A DNA stretch of 64,000 nt from Toxorhynchites rutilus septentrionalis. Lineage: Eukaryota > Arthropoda > Insecta > Diptera > Culicidae. The stretch is from NCBI RefSeq assembly GCF_029784135.1, contig NC_073745.1:284293997-284357996 (forward strand), given 5' to 3'. Both the position numbers and the translations under genes were made by a program. Shown here in pieces: positions 1-11,515 of this stretch (positions are counted from its first letter, which is position 1; each line of letters starts with the position of its first letter). Below the pieces are notes generated by a model. It was not told the origin of the DNA. It worked only from the letters and a program-made list of their open reading frames with translations, and did not search any database.

Positions 1-2060
1 GCTCAAAAAAATAACAACTTCATATTCTTGTATGTCCGTATTCTAAAACTGACAAACTCATAATTAAAAATAACAATCATTGTACACCATTAAATCAATT
101 TTCAACATGCTTTATTCTGATTACGTTCGTAGTTTGGAATGTGACTTGAGAAACGTCCCAAGAGAAGAAAAGATATTTAGTTTACAAAGTAATTTAGAAA
201 GAAATACTTTTCGAATGCATTCTCGAAAAGTTATTTTTCCATTTTGCATGTCCAATATAGAGCAAAACACCACCCCGTACCTCGCCACCAAAAGCTTCTT
301 TATTATGCAACCCAAGAAAAGTCCCTCCAGCAGAGAAGATAATGCTATAAAGATGAAGATTATTTCCTTGATTCCATTCATGCTCTGCCAACTACTCGTC
401 GGATACTTTTCCTCCACGTGAGAAGCTGCACCATCAGAAGCGATGAACGAGATAACAAACTAGACCGTTACGCGCGGCGGTCGTCTTTCATCCTTCATCC
501 TTTCGCCCGGGCAGCAAAGACAGTTCGTCTGCAACGGGAGCAGGAAAAGTAGCGAAATTAAATGAACTCCGAATTGGGATGCTTCTCGGAAAAAAAGCAA
601 CACCAGCAGCAGCAGCAGCTTTTACCTGAACGAAGATCTAACGAGTTGCTTCTAAAAACTACAATTCTCGCTTAATGAATAATTTATCTTTATTTTGCGC
701 TCAATTCAGACTGTCATAAATCTACGCCTTGGCGCCGGTCGGTGCATTTCTAGGGAAGAGTCTTGCTCTCTGCCATGCTCTCAAATGTAGCAACGAAGTA
801 AAGTCGGACGAAAGTGGAAACTGATGTATTGCCGTTTGTAGGTTCCTGTGCATGAGGCCTAGTTGGAAAATGAGCCTTGCACCTTTCGCGCGTTGAGGTT
901 GCCCCAACGGATAATACCCAGACGCATTCGAATCACTCGTACGAGGAAGTAGAGCATCCCTTGACACGGTACGAATCCACTTGTTAACAATTGTTTTTGT
1001 AACATTAATTTATTGCCTGCTGCTTCGACTCACCATTCCCAGGGAAAATTTACGATCGACTTCGAGCTACTTGCTGCTGCTTGCCTCTCTCGATACCTAC
1101 ATTTGCGGCGCAGTACAGGTAATTTAGGGAACTCCAAATCTTCAAATTAAGGTCGTAAAATGTATATCAAAACAAATTTATCTCTCTACTCCAGCAGACG
1201 CGGCGCTCACTCGTTCGATGACGGGTGGTTCAAAATACGTTCCTTTCTTCCATTGTCCCAGAAGGCATCCCAGGATGGCAATCCGAGGCAGTCAGCTGAC
1301 ATACGAGACGTGACATAATATAATGATTGTGTTCGAAGATGTATTGCTTCCCGGAGCAGCGATGGTCGTAAGCGGGTTGAAATTTGCGGTGGGCGAGTCG
1401 TAAGTCTGCTAGCTCGAGTGGCGTTTTTCGTTGACTGTGCGGTAAAACTCTTCCGATTATGTTGGAGGAGGAACGCAAGTTGACGAGATTTATCACCCTA
1501 AAATTTCACCGTAGAAAACAACCAAATATGAACCATACTAGGAGGTTCTGCGCCACCAAACCGAATTACAATTCATGTTACGGAGAAACGCTATCTATCG
1601 GATGGTTATTAATTTATGTGGCGTGAAGTTTTCCGAAAAATAACTGTCAATGCCTGATGGCATATCGTTTAGTGGGGTTGAATTATAATACATTGAGTGG
1701 CAGTAGTTTTCCGTGAATCGACGGAAAATGTATGAAAATCAAATGGTTGCTACATTTAACTGCATCGGAATTTCTGAATAAAAGTCATGGAAATTTCAGT
1801 TTATTCAATCTTTTGAGAGATCGACAATGGGTGGCAAAGACGATGCTTTCGAGAAGTTTCCCGAGAAATATCTAATGTAACTCAAGGAACTGAATCTCAA
1901 CATCCCTAAAACGATTCATCCCATCGTATAAAGTTACAACGGTCGCCATGAAAAGTTCACTAACCGTACCGACAAATTGCAGGGGGATTTTCTTCCAAAT
2001 ATAAAATATATAAAAAAACTTTCAAGGTTAAGCGGTTTAATTGTGATTAAACATAACAAT
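1..2060. other. Unassigned DNA, no supported gene
   Basis: No protein family, RNA gene or transposon end was recognised here. The longest open frames (80-421 plus, 121-417 minus) overlap each other on opposite strands, start in AT-rich sequence and show no motif, so I do not call them. The stretch from about 430 to 1500 is noticeably richer in G and C, with a short CAG run near 603-621, and may be unique host sequence. Confidence 0.4.
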
Positions 2061-2310
2061 GTACTAAAAGCTAGAAAATAATTAGGCAAATAGCAGTAAG
2101 CAGTTATCACACCTCTCTTTCATTAGTCTAGGGCATTGATAAGACTGAAATAAAATCGTGGGACATATGATGAAGTCGCTAAATGTGGATAATTGAAATT
2201 CAACGTGCCCCACGATTTTATTTTAGTCTTATCAATGTCCTAGACTAATGAAGGAGAGTTGTGATAACTGCTAACTACTACTTGCCTAATTATTTTCTAG
2301 CTTTTAGTAC
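2061..2310. repeat. Foldback hairpin at the edge of repeat family C
   Basis: The left arm, about 2061-2162, is the imperfect reverse complement of about 2208-2310, with a 45-bp spacer. The arms contain GTACTAAAAGCTAG and, at the inner end, CGTGGG / CCCACG. A single related arm occurs at about 23040-23158, so this is a dispersed repeat and not a chance palindrome. No coding capacity is seen. Confidence 0.75.
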
Positions 2311-2379
2311 ATTCTATTACTTACTTTATTTTCTAGTTTTTAGAACATTATCTGTTTCATTAGAATATTTCTCTACAAT

Positions 2380-3720
2380 AAAACCATTGTATTGTGTTCT
2401 TTCAGTGAAATAAATTCATTTGATACCGATATTGAGTGGATTGCAGAAAATACATAGTGTGTTCTCCAAGTCAAATTCGTTCGTTTGATACACATATCTC
2501 AATCATCCTTTTTTACAAGATGATATGGAATCAGCTATTTGGTTGCGGCGACCAAATTGGATTTTTCAAGATAATCAGTTTTAATGATAAAGGTGTTTTA
2601 AAAATTCACTCAGTTCTATTGGTCAAATTTCTATTAATTTGACATACAGACATACAAACATACATACAAACAGGTCAAGCTCAATAAAACCGTTCAATAA
2701 AGTAATTTGCTATTTTGTGATTGCGGCCATCTGGGATTTTGATTTTTCATGATCTGCTATGATCTACTATTCAAGCCCTTTCATTTGATACCCATATTAA
2801 TCGGGATTTGAGAAAATATGTAGCCCGTTATTTGGTAGTGGTAGCCATCTTGGGTTTGCATTTACATAAATAACTGTGTTCTACTAGTCCAGCCCTTTCA
2901 TTTGATACCCATTATAAGGGGGGTTTTCATAAATAACCGTATTCTACTAGTGAAGCCCTTTCATTTGATACCCATAATAATAGGGTTTTGAGAAAATATG
3001 CAGTCCGCCATTTTGTAATTGAAGCCATCTTGGATTTACATTTTCCCAAAATAGCCGTATTCTACTAGTCAAGCCCTTTCATTTGATACCCATTTTAATG
3101 ATGGTTTCAGATAATATATAATCCGCCATTTTGTAGTGGCAGCCATCTTGGGTTTATATTTTTCATAAATAACTGTGTTCTACTAGTGAAGCCCTTTCAT
3201 TTGATACCCATCTTAACGGGGTTTTGACATAATATGAAGTCCGCCATTTGGTAGTGGCAGCCATCTTGGATTTGCATTTTTCATAAATATCCGTATTCTA
3301 CTAGTCAATTTTCTACTACTTTCATTTAATACCCTTATTAATGAGGTTTTGAGAAAATATATGTATATGTATTTTTCATAAATAACATCCATCTTGGATT
3401 TGCATTTTTCATAAATAACTGTGTTCTACTAGTCAAGCACTTTCGTTTGATACCCATATTGATCGGGTTTTGAAAAACCCACATCGATGAGGTTTTGAGA
3501 AAATATGTGATCCGCCATTTTGTAGCGGCCGCCATCTTGAATTTTCAAGATCATGAAATACGCAGTTTTATAATGACTACAGAGATAAAGGTGTGTTCCA
3601 AATTTCAGATCAATCGGTCAACAGAAAGGGGGTCAAATTTCTATTAATGTGGGTTAGCGCTACAGACAAATACGTTACAAACATACAAACATACAAACTG
3701 ATTACAGGGCAAGCTGAATA
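2380..3720 (+). repeat. Family C repeat with ~115-bp minisatellite core
   Basis: Seven degenerate units share the core CTTTCATTTGATACCCAT (near 2775, 2890, 2960, 3078, 3192, 3318 and 3443) followed by GGTTTTGAGAAAATATG and GCCATCTTGG. Two end-type units, near 2525-2700 and 3530-3720, each finish with runs of ACATACAAA and then CAAGCT-AATAAAACCG. That ending resembles 3' tails of insect RTE-type retrotransposons, but no reverse transcriptase is present, so class assignment is only a suggestion. A reverse-oriented copy lies at 22010-23160. Confidence 0.65.
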
Positions 3721-3777
3721 AAACCGTTTAAAAAGAAGCGTCGTGTTCTTTCGATTAACTTCTGTCAACTCACTACT

Positions 3778-4255
3778 GTGGGGGGTCTCCGTAACCACAT
3801 TGGTTGCGTGTTCGCTTAGTAAGCGATCGATCGTGAGTTCAAAACTCAAGGACCATCTTTGTGCTGATACAGAATAACTACGTCCACGCAACAATCGTCA
3901 GCGATGGAGATCGATCCACGGTCGGAATAAGATCGATTCATCCATACAACTGCTCTGCTCTGCAAGAAACATCGGGCTGCTGTTCTCTAAATAACTCGAC
4001 AATGATCAATCAACTGTCTCCGCTGTCCGATGGTCTAACTGGATTGGATAATGGAAGATCAGAACGAATACTCTTACGCCAAAATGGCTACTGTGAAAAT
4101 GTACTATATGCAATGGTATAGAAGGAAATACTCTGGCAACTGTGTAATGTTGCTAATTATAGATATGATAAACATGTGACGTGTACACGATTCAAATTCG
4201 GCTCTGTTACAGCTAAAATGCTACTGAGCCTAAAATAAATAAACGGAACAAAAAA
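3778..4255 (+). mobile_element. SINE-1 copy 1 (tRNA-derived SINE with LINE-like tail)
   Basis: The head has RNA polymerase III promoter-like boxes: GTAACCACATTGGTTGCG (A-box region) and CGTGAGTTCAAAACTCA (B-box region). A unique body of about 330 bp follows. The tail reads CGGCTC, a loop, CTGAGCC, then AAAATAAATAAAC and an A run. An 11-bp target-site duplication AACTCACTACT flanks it (3767-3777 and 4256-4266). The tail hairpin matches the 3' end of the I-like LINE in this window, so the LINE reverse transcriptase probably mobilises it. Related copies are at 5825-6243 and, truncated, at 42426-42484. Confidence 0.8.
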
Positions 4256-4392
4256 AACTCACTACTCACTTTTTTTAATTTATATGTTTTAATGTTTTCC
4301 TCTTCTTTGTCCCAAGATCAAGCCGTCATCCAACCATATGTTATGGCAAATGTGTGTTGAAGCGTAAGAAAGCTATGCTCATGCCGAAGGTA

Positions 4393-5692
4393 AAGGGTGT
4401 GTCACATCAAATTGCATCACGGAAAAAACGCTGTAGAAATTTAATTTTTAGGAATTATATCTTCAGCTTTCGCTTATAATCAGATAAGAGTGTATAGATC
4501 ACGTTGACCATGCTTCACTGTCAATTTTTCGTAAATTTGGAAAAATGTCGTCGAACGAAAAAGAGCGTCGTGAATTAATCCTGTGCACTCATTTCGAGAA
4601 TCCGGAGTTGTCACATCGGGACATCGGTAAGATGCTGGGAATCATCCAATCCACGGTCAGCAGAGTACTAAAACGATACTTCGAGAATCTAACCATCGAC
4701 CGGAAGGTGAAGAACGGCAAATGGATGGATGCTCCGTCAGTGAAAAAGATCACAAGCGCGTAGTTAAGCAGTTTAGACGTGATCCGAGAAGTTCGGTCCG
4801 GGATGCCGCCAATAAGCTGAATTTGTCAAGTTCATTCGTCCAGCGGACCGAGCAGCGGGAGGGCCTGCGTACATACAAGGTTCAGAAGGCTCCTAACCGC
4901 GACGAAAGGCAAAACATGGTGGGGAAGACGCGAGCCCGGAAGCTGTACACCGAAATGCTGACGAAGCCGCATTGCCTGGTAATGGACGACGAAACCTACG
5001 TCAAAGCGGACTTTCGTCAGCTGCCGGGCCTGTTGTTCTTCTCCGCAGAGGACAAATTCAGCGTTCCGGAGGAGATTCGCAAGCAGAAACTATCCAAGCT
5101 TGCCAAAAAGTACATGGTGTGGCAAGCGATCTGCTCTTGCGGAAAGCGGAGCGCCCCCTTCGTGATGACCGGCACGGTAAACGGGCAGGTTTACCTTAAG
5201 GAGTGCCAACAGAAGCGCTTACTACCACTATTGAAGCAGCACGAGGGCCCGACCATCTTCTGGCCGGATCTCGCTTCGTGCCACTATTCAAAGGACGTGT
5301 TGGAGTGGTACGAAGCCAACGGGGTCACCTTCGTGCCAAAGGAAATGAACCCGCCTAACGCGCCGGAGCTTCACCCAATAGAGAAATATTGGGCGATTAT
5401 GAAGCAGGCCCTCCGGACGAACCTAAAAGTTGTCAAATCGAAGGCGGACTTCAAGAGAAAATGGATTTCTGTTCAAAAAAAACTTCAACCTGACGTTGTA
5501 CAGAACCTTATGGACGGGGTAAAGAGGAAGGTGCGAGCATACGGGCTTGGGCTCGAAGTATGAATAAAAAGAAAATGCCACAAGTTGTTTAATATTTTTT
5601 ATTTTACTGTCTAAAATTTTCAAAAGGATCGGTCTACTGGGCGAATTTCTACAGCGTTTTTTCCGTGATGCAATTTGATGTGACACACCCTT
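4393..5692 (+). mobile_element. Tc1/mariner superfamily element, DD37E type
   Basis: This 1.3-kb DNA transposon is bounded by perfect 49-bp terminal inverted repeats (4393-4441 and 5644-5692, starting AAGGGTGTGTCACATC). Each is flanked by the TA dinucleotide expected of the superfamily (4391-4392 and 5693-5694). It holds one transposase gene with a DD37E catalytic triad, the type known as ITmD37E from mosquitoes. Exact identity of the two repeats argues for a recent insertion, although the transposase frame is broken once. Confidence 0.95.
4545..5563 (+). pseudogene. DD37E transposase, one frameshift
   Basis: The transposase would bind the terminal repeats and cut and paste the element at TA sites in the nucleus. 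Frame 1 (ATG at 4545 to 4763) carries a helix-turn-helix DNA-binding region with SHRDIGKMLGIIQSTVSRVL. Frame 2 (open from about 4721 to 5563) continues with a second HTH and the catalytic domain. Catalytic residues are D in VMDDETY, D in FWPDLASCHY and E in HPIEKYW; 37 residues separate the last two, the diagnostic spacing. Total length of about 340 residues is normal for the family. The two frames overlap at 4721-4763 and are joined only by a single-base frameshift, so this copy is probably inactive. The C-terminal part is otherwise uninterrupted. Confidence 0.92.
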
Positions 5693-5694
5693 TA

Positions 5695-5824
5695 GGAAGT
5701 AATGTCTCATGTCATTTGCTGGTCGAAATATTTATTTATTGCATCAAAGGCGGAAATGTTCATTTTTTGTGCCTATGATGTTTTACAGATGGATTGGTTG
5801 TTTAATGGGGTATAAGCGGAAATA
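5695..5824. other. Short unassigned spacer
   Basis: AT-rich sequence between the Tc1-like element and the second SINE-1 copy. Nothing recognised. Confidence 0.4.
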
Positions 5825-6243
5825 TGGAGGATCTTCGTAGCCACATTGGTTGCGCGTTCACTTACCAAGCGATCAATTATGAGTGGGCTCTCAATTAACC
5901 ACCTGTGTGTTGTTATAGAATAAGTACGTTCACCCGACAATCATCAGCGATGGAGTTCTTTTTACGGTCAGACTCCCTTCATCCAGACAAGCTCTGCTTG
6001 CAACAAGAAAAAAACGGGTTGTTGTGCTATTAATAACACAACAATGATCATATCAACTGTCTCCGCTGTTCGGTCTAACTAAACAATGGCACAAAAGGAA
6101 TACTCTTACGCTTGCGCGGCTACTGTGTAATTTACCATTTATAGAAACAATAAACACGTAATATGTACACGATTAAATCCGGCTCTGTTGCAAATAAAAA
6201 TTGTTAATGAGCCAAAAAAATAAACAAATCGGAGAAAAAAAAA
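5825..6243 (+). mobile_element. SINE-1 copy 2
   Basis: The head TTCGTAGCCACATTGGTTGCG and body blocks such as CAACTGTCTCCGCTGT and GGAATACTCTTACGC match SINE-1 copy 1. The tail repeats the CGGCTC...GAGCC hairpin followed by AAAAAAATAAAC and an A run. It is more diverged than copy 1 (the B-box region is altered to GAGTGGGCTCTCAA) and I could not find a clean target-site duplication, so the ends are approximate. Confidence 0.75.
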
Positions 6244-6277
6244 TAAATGTCAGTGTTTGTGTTGAATAAGTGAAATA

Positions 6278-7532
6278 TTAGGCTGTCAAAAAAGTCCTGC
6301 GGTATTTCCGCGAGGTGTCGTTGTAAGCGCGTAGTTCTAGTTGTATTCATTGTATCGAGTCATACTATAGCTTGTTGGAAAGGTATTTTTACGGGCTATA
6401 TAGTCCTTGACAATGTTTTGTTTGGTTAAGTCGTTCGTGAGTTATAGTGTCGCAAATATGGAGCAAAATAAAGAAAAAATCCGACATATTTTACAGTACT
6501 ACTATGACAAAGGCAAAAATGCATCTCAAGCTGCCAATAAAATTTGTGCAGTTTATGGACCCGATACAGTTTCCATTTCCACCGCACAACGATGGTTTCA
6601 ACGTTTTCGTTCTGGTGTAGAGGTCATCGAAGATGCACCACGCTCCGGAAGGCCTGTCGTCGAAAATTGCGACAAAATCGCTGAATTAGCCGAGAAAGAC
6701 CGGCATAGTAGCAGCCGTAGCATCGGCCAAGAGCTGGGAATAAGTCATCAAACCGTTATTAACCATTTTAAGAAGCTTGGATTCACAAAGAAGCTCGATG
6801 TATGGGTGCCACACACGTTGACGCAAAAATACATCTTTGACCGTATCGACGCATGTGAATCGCTGCTTTCATCGCTGAATGGTGACTGGCGATGAAAAGT
6901 GAGTCGCTTACGACAACGTGAAGCGCAAACGGTCGTTGTCGAAGCCCGCTGAAGCGGCTCAGACGGTGGCCAAGCCCTCATTAACGGCCAGGAAGTGCTG
7001 TGTGTTTGGTGGGATTGTCAAGGAATAATCTATTATGAGCTGCTTCCCTATGGCCAAACGCTCAATTCGGACCTGTACTGCCAACAACTGGACCGCTCGA
7101 AGGTAGCACTCATGAAGAAGAGGCCATCTTTGATAAACAGAGCCCGCATTGTCTTCCATCAGGACAACGCCAGGCCACACACTTCTTTGGTGACGCGCCA
7201 GAAGCTCCGGGAGCTCGGATGGGAGGTTCTTTTGCATCCGCCGTATAGTCCGGACCTTGCACCAAGTGACTACCACCTGTTTTTGTCCATGGCGAACGAG
7301 CTAGGTAGTCAGAAGTTAGCCACAAAAGAGGCCTGTGAAAATTGGCTATCCGAGTTTTTTGCCAATTAGGAAGCGAGCTTCTATAACAGGGGTATTATGA
7401 AGTTGGCATCTCGTTGGGAACAAGTCATCGAACAAAACGGCGCATATTTGACTTAAAACAGATGATTGTAACTAATTTTATGAACAAATGAAAATTCAAA
7501 AAAAATACAGCAGGACTTTTTTGACAGCCTTA
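6278..7532 (+). mobile_element. mariner element, DD34D, decayed
   Basis: Terminal repeats TTAGGCTGTCAAAAAAGTCC (6278) and its complement ending at 7532 differ by one base in the first two dozen. TA duplications lie at 6276-6277 and 7533-7534. The total length of 1255 bp is typical for mariner. It encodes one transposase, now a pseudogene. Confidence 0.93.
6458..7456 (+). pseudogene. mariner transposase (DD34D), multiple lesions
   Basis: I choose ATG 6458 because it begins the conserved mariner N terminus (MEQNKEKIRHILQYYYDKG). The first HTH and the linker follow, then the WVPHTLT box near 6805, a strong mariner signature. Catalytic residues: D in VTGDEK (about 6886-6897), D in FHQDNARPH (7150-7176) and D in SPDLAPSDYH; the last two are separated by 34 residues (DD34D). 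Lesions seen: a small deletion/frameshift just before VTGDEK, an in-frame TGA in place of the Trp after GDEK, another frameshift near 6990, and an in-frame TAG at 7367-7369 ahead of the conserved C terminus that runs to TAA at 7456. The enzyme cannot be functional. Confidence 0.92.
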
Positions 7533-7535
7533 TAT

Positions 7536-7885
7536 TATATGTTATTTGGAAAAGGAATTTAGATTAGGCTAAGGATGTATTGTAAATAAGGATTTTAAAT
7601 TTGGGAAAGACCGTATGCAGCAATCGTATAGCTTTGGCTAGAGCAGCTGAATTCGAAACATTTCTACTGAAGAGGTTATTCCCAAATTTTGTTTCTTTCT
7701 AGAAAAAAAAAAATCCGAAGTAATGAACAAGCGAATGGAATAATTTTGTAGTCCTGCGTCAATAATGCAATCTTGTCTTTTTTTCATCCCATACTCGCAT
7801 AATCCATATCCATAGGAAAGTTTTAATGGAAAACGATCGCTGTCTTCAACAATTTTCAACCACAACCCGACCTTCTCCGATTTTT
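7536..7885. other. Unassigned spacer
   Basis: About 350 bp of AT-rich sequence between the mariner and a family B MITE. No gene or repeat was recognised. Confidence 0.4.
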
Positions 7886-8450
7886 TGACGTGGGATTACC
7901 GGAATATATGAGGGGTAGAATGAAAACCTAAACTCAGAAGGATGCAAGGAAAAATGAATGATTTCGAATGTTTATAACTCGAACATTTCGTAATAGATCG
8001 GAAAGATTTTTGCATCAATTGATAGGAAATATTTTTATGCATCTATCACAATTAATAAAATGTTTATTTTTTCATAAGATAAGCAATCGTATAACTGTAA
8101 AATGTCAAGCGCTGTCTAAACGCCCTAACTTTGGTTGGCCCGATTTACGGTTTCTCTATCACAGCCATCAAAACCGAGGTGCCTGGGGAAACTGTCATTG
8201 CAATTACAGGTAATTGGGGGAAGGGCTCTTGTTCACATCGAATTGTGTTCCGTAACACAGCCATCGTAGCCAAGGTGCCTTACAATACATTGTGTTTGTT
8301 CGCATTCTTTACTCACACCGCAAATATGTTGAATTAAATTAAATTAGAAAATTGTTTCATTCAATCAATAATTGAATCAATACAAACAAATTTAGTAATC
8401 AACATTAGTCCCACGTCAAACTTACGGTTATATCATATATATAACCTGCC
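7886..8450 (+). mobile_element. MITE family B copy 1
   Basis: The left end is TTGACGTGGGATTAC, the right end AGTCCCACGTCAA followed by a short palindrome (GGTTATATCATATATATAACC). The blocks AACTCGAACATTTCGTA and GCATCAATTGATAGG recur in copies at 11516-11900 and, reversed, 24846-26159. Two degenerate units of the TAACACAGCCATC-type minisatellite lie at about 8155-8300. There is no transposase, so it is non-autonomous. Confidence 0.7.
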
Positions 8451-8659
8451 TTTTTTTTGAAACTTGGTACTTATATCACTATTATCATTATCAATGATTA
8501 TCATTATCATATGACCAATTTAAATTGCGACTGTTTTTTTATACTAGCGTATTAAAAATCACTTATCTTTCTTTAAAATAATGGTAGCTCAAAATCCAGA
8601 TGTCTGATTAGAATATGATTTTTGACAAAGTTGAAAAATTAATGAACTATTTAGGAAAA
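8451..8659. other. Short unassigned AT-rich spacer
   Basis: Includes a simple ATTATCATTATC run near 8480-8510. Nothing else recognised. Confidence 0.4.
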
Positions 8660-9061
8660 ATAACATTTGAAATGCACTGGACAGATTCCATGCCAACTCG
8701 ATCGTTTAAAAGCAATGGGAATGATCCGAAAGATAGGACATTGGGTACCGTATGAATTGAAGTCACGAAACATCGAACGCCGTTTTTTCACGTACGAACA
8801 ACTGCTCCAACGGCATAAAAGAAATGGTTTTTTGCATCGAATCGTTACTGGCGATGAAACTATTACGGGCGACCTCTACCGACGACAATTGGTGCGTTTG
8901 AGCCGTGCACTGAAGGAAAACGGCCACAATACGAGCAAAAACACGATGAAGTTTTTTTGCAGCACGACAATGATCGTCCCAGGTTTGTCCGATGCTCCGT
9001 TCCAAAGTAACAAGCCAATTAGGGGACCTAAGTCTTTGCGTAAGGAGTGCAGATCCAAAAT
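8660..9061 (+). pseudogene. Second mariner lineage, internally deleted transposase
   Basis: The open frame contains RLKAMGMIRKIGHWVPYEL, the mariner inter-HTH linker with its WVPYEL signature, and RIVTGDET (first catalytic D). It then jumps directly to ITGDLYRRQL, which in intact mariners lies well downstream of GDE. Roughly 80 residues are therefore missing by an in-frame-looking deletion. The catalytic QDNARPH box survives only as frame-shifted remnants (GCAGCACGACAATGATCGTCC, near 8960). This lineage differs from the element at 6278 by the WVPYEL rather than WVPHTL box. No terminal repeats were found. Confidence 0.8.
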
Positions 9062-9087
9062 TTAAAACGCGTTTTTCTCGAAACTAA

Positions 9088-9418
9088 GTTTTGCAAATTG
9101 GTGGGAGTTATACCTCCGGAACGGTTCATCCGATTTTGATGAAATAGTTTTTCCCAGATTCTCCACTAAATTTCCTGTCATCGTATGTACGATTTTTTTG
9201 ATATTTTGAAACATAAAATTTTGGTGAATGTTTTTGTCTCGATTTTTGAGGCAAAAACGCAATGTTTTCACAAAAAATGTCGCCGTTTCGTCAAAAATCA
9301 ATATTTTGAAAAAATCCTACGTACGATGACAGGAAATATATCCAAGATTACTTAAACAAATAATTGGTTGAAATCGGTCTACCAGAAAAAATGTAGAACT
9401 CCCACCAGTTTACAAGGC
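9088..9418. mobile_element. Foldback MITE
   Basis: TTGCAAATTGGTGGGAGTT at 9091-9109 is the near-exact inverse of 9397-9415. An inner pair, TTTCCTGTCATCGTA (near 9170) and TACGATGACAGGAAA (near 9323), folds in the same register. It is non-coding. Target-site duplication not resolved. Confidence 0.65.
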
Positions 9419-11515
9419 TTTGTATTCAATGGTTCAACAAACCGGTATTCAGGGGACAGTCCAATTGACACCAATTTAATTTTTGTTTGTTAAGTAATAT
9501 ATAACTTATATAACTGTGATATCAGAATAATCATAGAAATTTATTTTCTCGTTGAAAAAAAATCACGTCAAAAAAAAATGCCTGTGTCGAATTCATTTTG
9601 AAATTTTCATCATTTTTAAAGAGGATCATACAAGACTTCTGATTTTTTTTTGTTTGACTTAGAAATGCTCTGTGTTTAATCCCTCCTGAAGAGCCAGTTT
9701 TGTTCAAAAAGTCCTTCACACTAGAGAGCAACACATGAACGACACCAAAAAACTCGCATTGCAATTCGGTGCGAGTGCACGTCGTATCAACCATGTCACC
9801 CCCGTCCTGGCGAAATCCCTGCGGCACATCTTGCTTGCACCCCGCACAAAACGTGGGACACATCCCAAATTGTAATGGTAACCCAATAGCCCCAAGGCTG
9901 CATTCGTTTCACCCGAGCACAACAATGTCAAAATCGTCGCGTCTGCCAAGTTGACGGCCAAATCGCCAGAGGCTCGTATAGTTGTCATGAATAATAACAT
10001 CTAGGTTAACGGGTTTTCCGGTGTCCGAGACGAGTGGGGTGTTTGTCACTGAAGCTAACATTTTTTAGCTCCCACTGGGGAGTGGATCCAAATAAAACCC
10101 ATAATGGGAATATAGTGGGAGTTTTTTTTTCTTTTCCAAGCATTTTAAAAATTCATGCCATTCGATTAGAAGCGTACGCTTCCCAAATGAGAAATGTTTA
10201 ACTACATTTACCAGAATGTCGCATATGCGAAAAAAAAGCAACACAACATGCTCTAATCACTCACTCCTTATCCGAAAAAACACCATCGGATAAAGGCGAA
10301 CACAGGGACCAGGTTGACAGCCGAATCGATTGCTCCTGGGGGGAAAAGACGTGAGAAAAACGTCAAAAGTTGTGTGCCATTCTCCCCCAGCGGCACAAAG
10401 TTGTCGACAGTTTCGACATTTCGCTCGAACTGTTGATTTAGTGGCGTCGATATCGGACCTAGATCCATATAAAAGTTTCTGGGGAGATGGATCGAAAGGC
10501 CATTATGGCCTTCAGGGGAAAAGCTTTTCACTGTGAGCGCAAAAGACAGGCTTCAATTGGACCTTGCGTAAGAGTTAATCCACCAGCGGGAACAGAGGCA
10601 AAGCGCAACCACTAGGAACAGCTATTATTCATTGCTAGTCATTAATGCATTCGAGGAACGGCATTTTACCCCACGTCAAACAAAAACGGAATTTAGCCTG
10701 AAGGGTGCTTCGGAACGCCTTTCAGCTAAGATTTTCAACAGCTAAAGCATTCTTTGGTTAATAATCCACTTCGGGGAACACCGATTCCGAGAGGATGATT
10801 ACGCGTGATCCTTTTGATTATGCAAAACATCACAACATTGATTTGCATCGGTAAACACTTTTCTCAAGTGTTTGGGAACGTTGCCTTTTGAGTGTATCTT
10901 GAATTAAGTGACTTTACGTAACATGATAACGTTGTTGTAATTAGTGCTTCGTGGACAACTTCATATGAGGATATAAACTTTTACGAACAAAACTTTCGCA
11001 TCTCATCATTGCCAATCATTGAATTTATTATCTTTTGTGCATTTAGGATGAATAATTACGACTTGTTGAGGCTGGGTCTCAGCTTGACTCGCTTTTGGTC
11101 TATTCATCATGGTCTATGGGGGATCTTCTTTTTTGCATCAGAAATCATGTTTGCGTTCCTCTTAATATGGACGTAAAAATAAGATCGCGTACGCGGGTAT
11201 AAAATTCGTTCCTAGGAGAGTAGAAATGTGGATTGAAGTTAGTTGAATGAAGAGGCAGATTTGTATTCATTAGTTGAGTCAGTTAAAATAACCACTGACT
11301 GGACTAGTTCACCAGTCATCCTCGCTAGTCAAGGCTAGTCAATTCATTTTCTAGTCAAGTCACTTTTTGTTGTGGGTGACTGTCGAAGCAGTTCTAGTCG
11401 AAGCGAAGCTACTGAGAGTAGAGCCGGTCTTCATTTTTCACCTTCGAAGATATCGGGTCCTGATTGCTTGTAAAAAAGACAGGTGTGAGTCCTGTATGAA
11501 TCTGTATATATGAAT
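9419..11515. other. Unassigned region, no supported gene
   Basis: Contains weak open frames (9716-10000 minus; 10268-10531 minus) in moderately GC-rich DNA but no motif I recognise. A CTCCCACT...AGTGGGAG inverted pair lies at about 10071-10124. A low-complexity stretch rich in CTAGTCAA lies near 11300-11400. It may be old transposon or unique host sequence. Confidence 0.35.

Noticed and set aside
80..421. 113-codon ORF near the left edge
   Set aside because: Overlaps an equally long antisense frame, AT-rich, no motif.
2061..3720. CRISPR-like repeat array
   Set aside because: Units are about 115 bp, degenerate and without unique spacers, in a eukaryotic transposon-rich context.
2436..3894. 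Short ORFs as genes
   Set aside because: They are produced by minisatellite units and SINE sequence; units repeat with no codon preservation.
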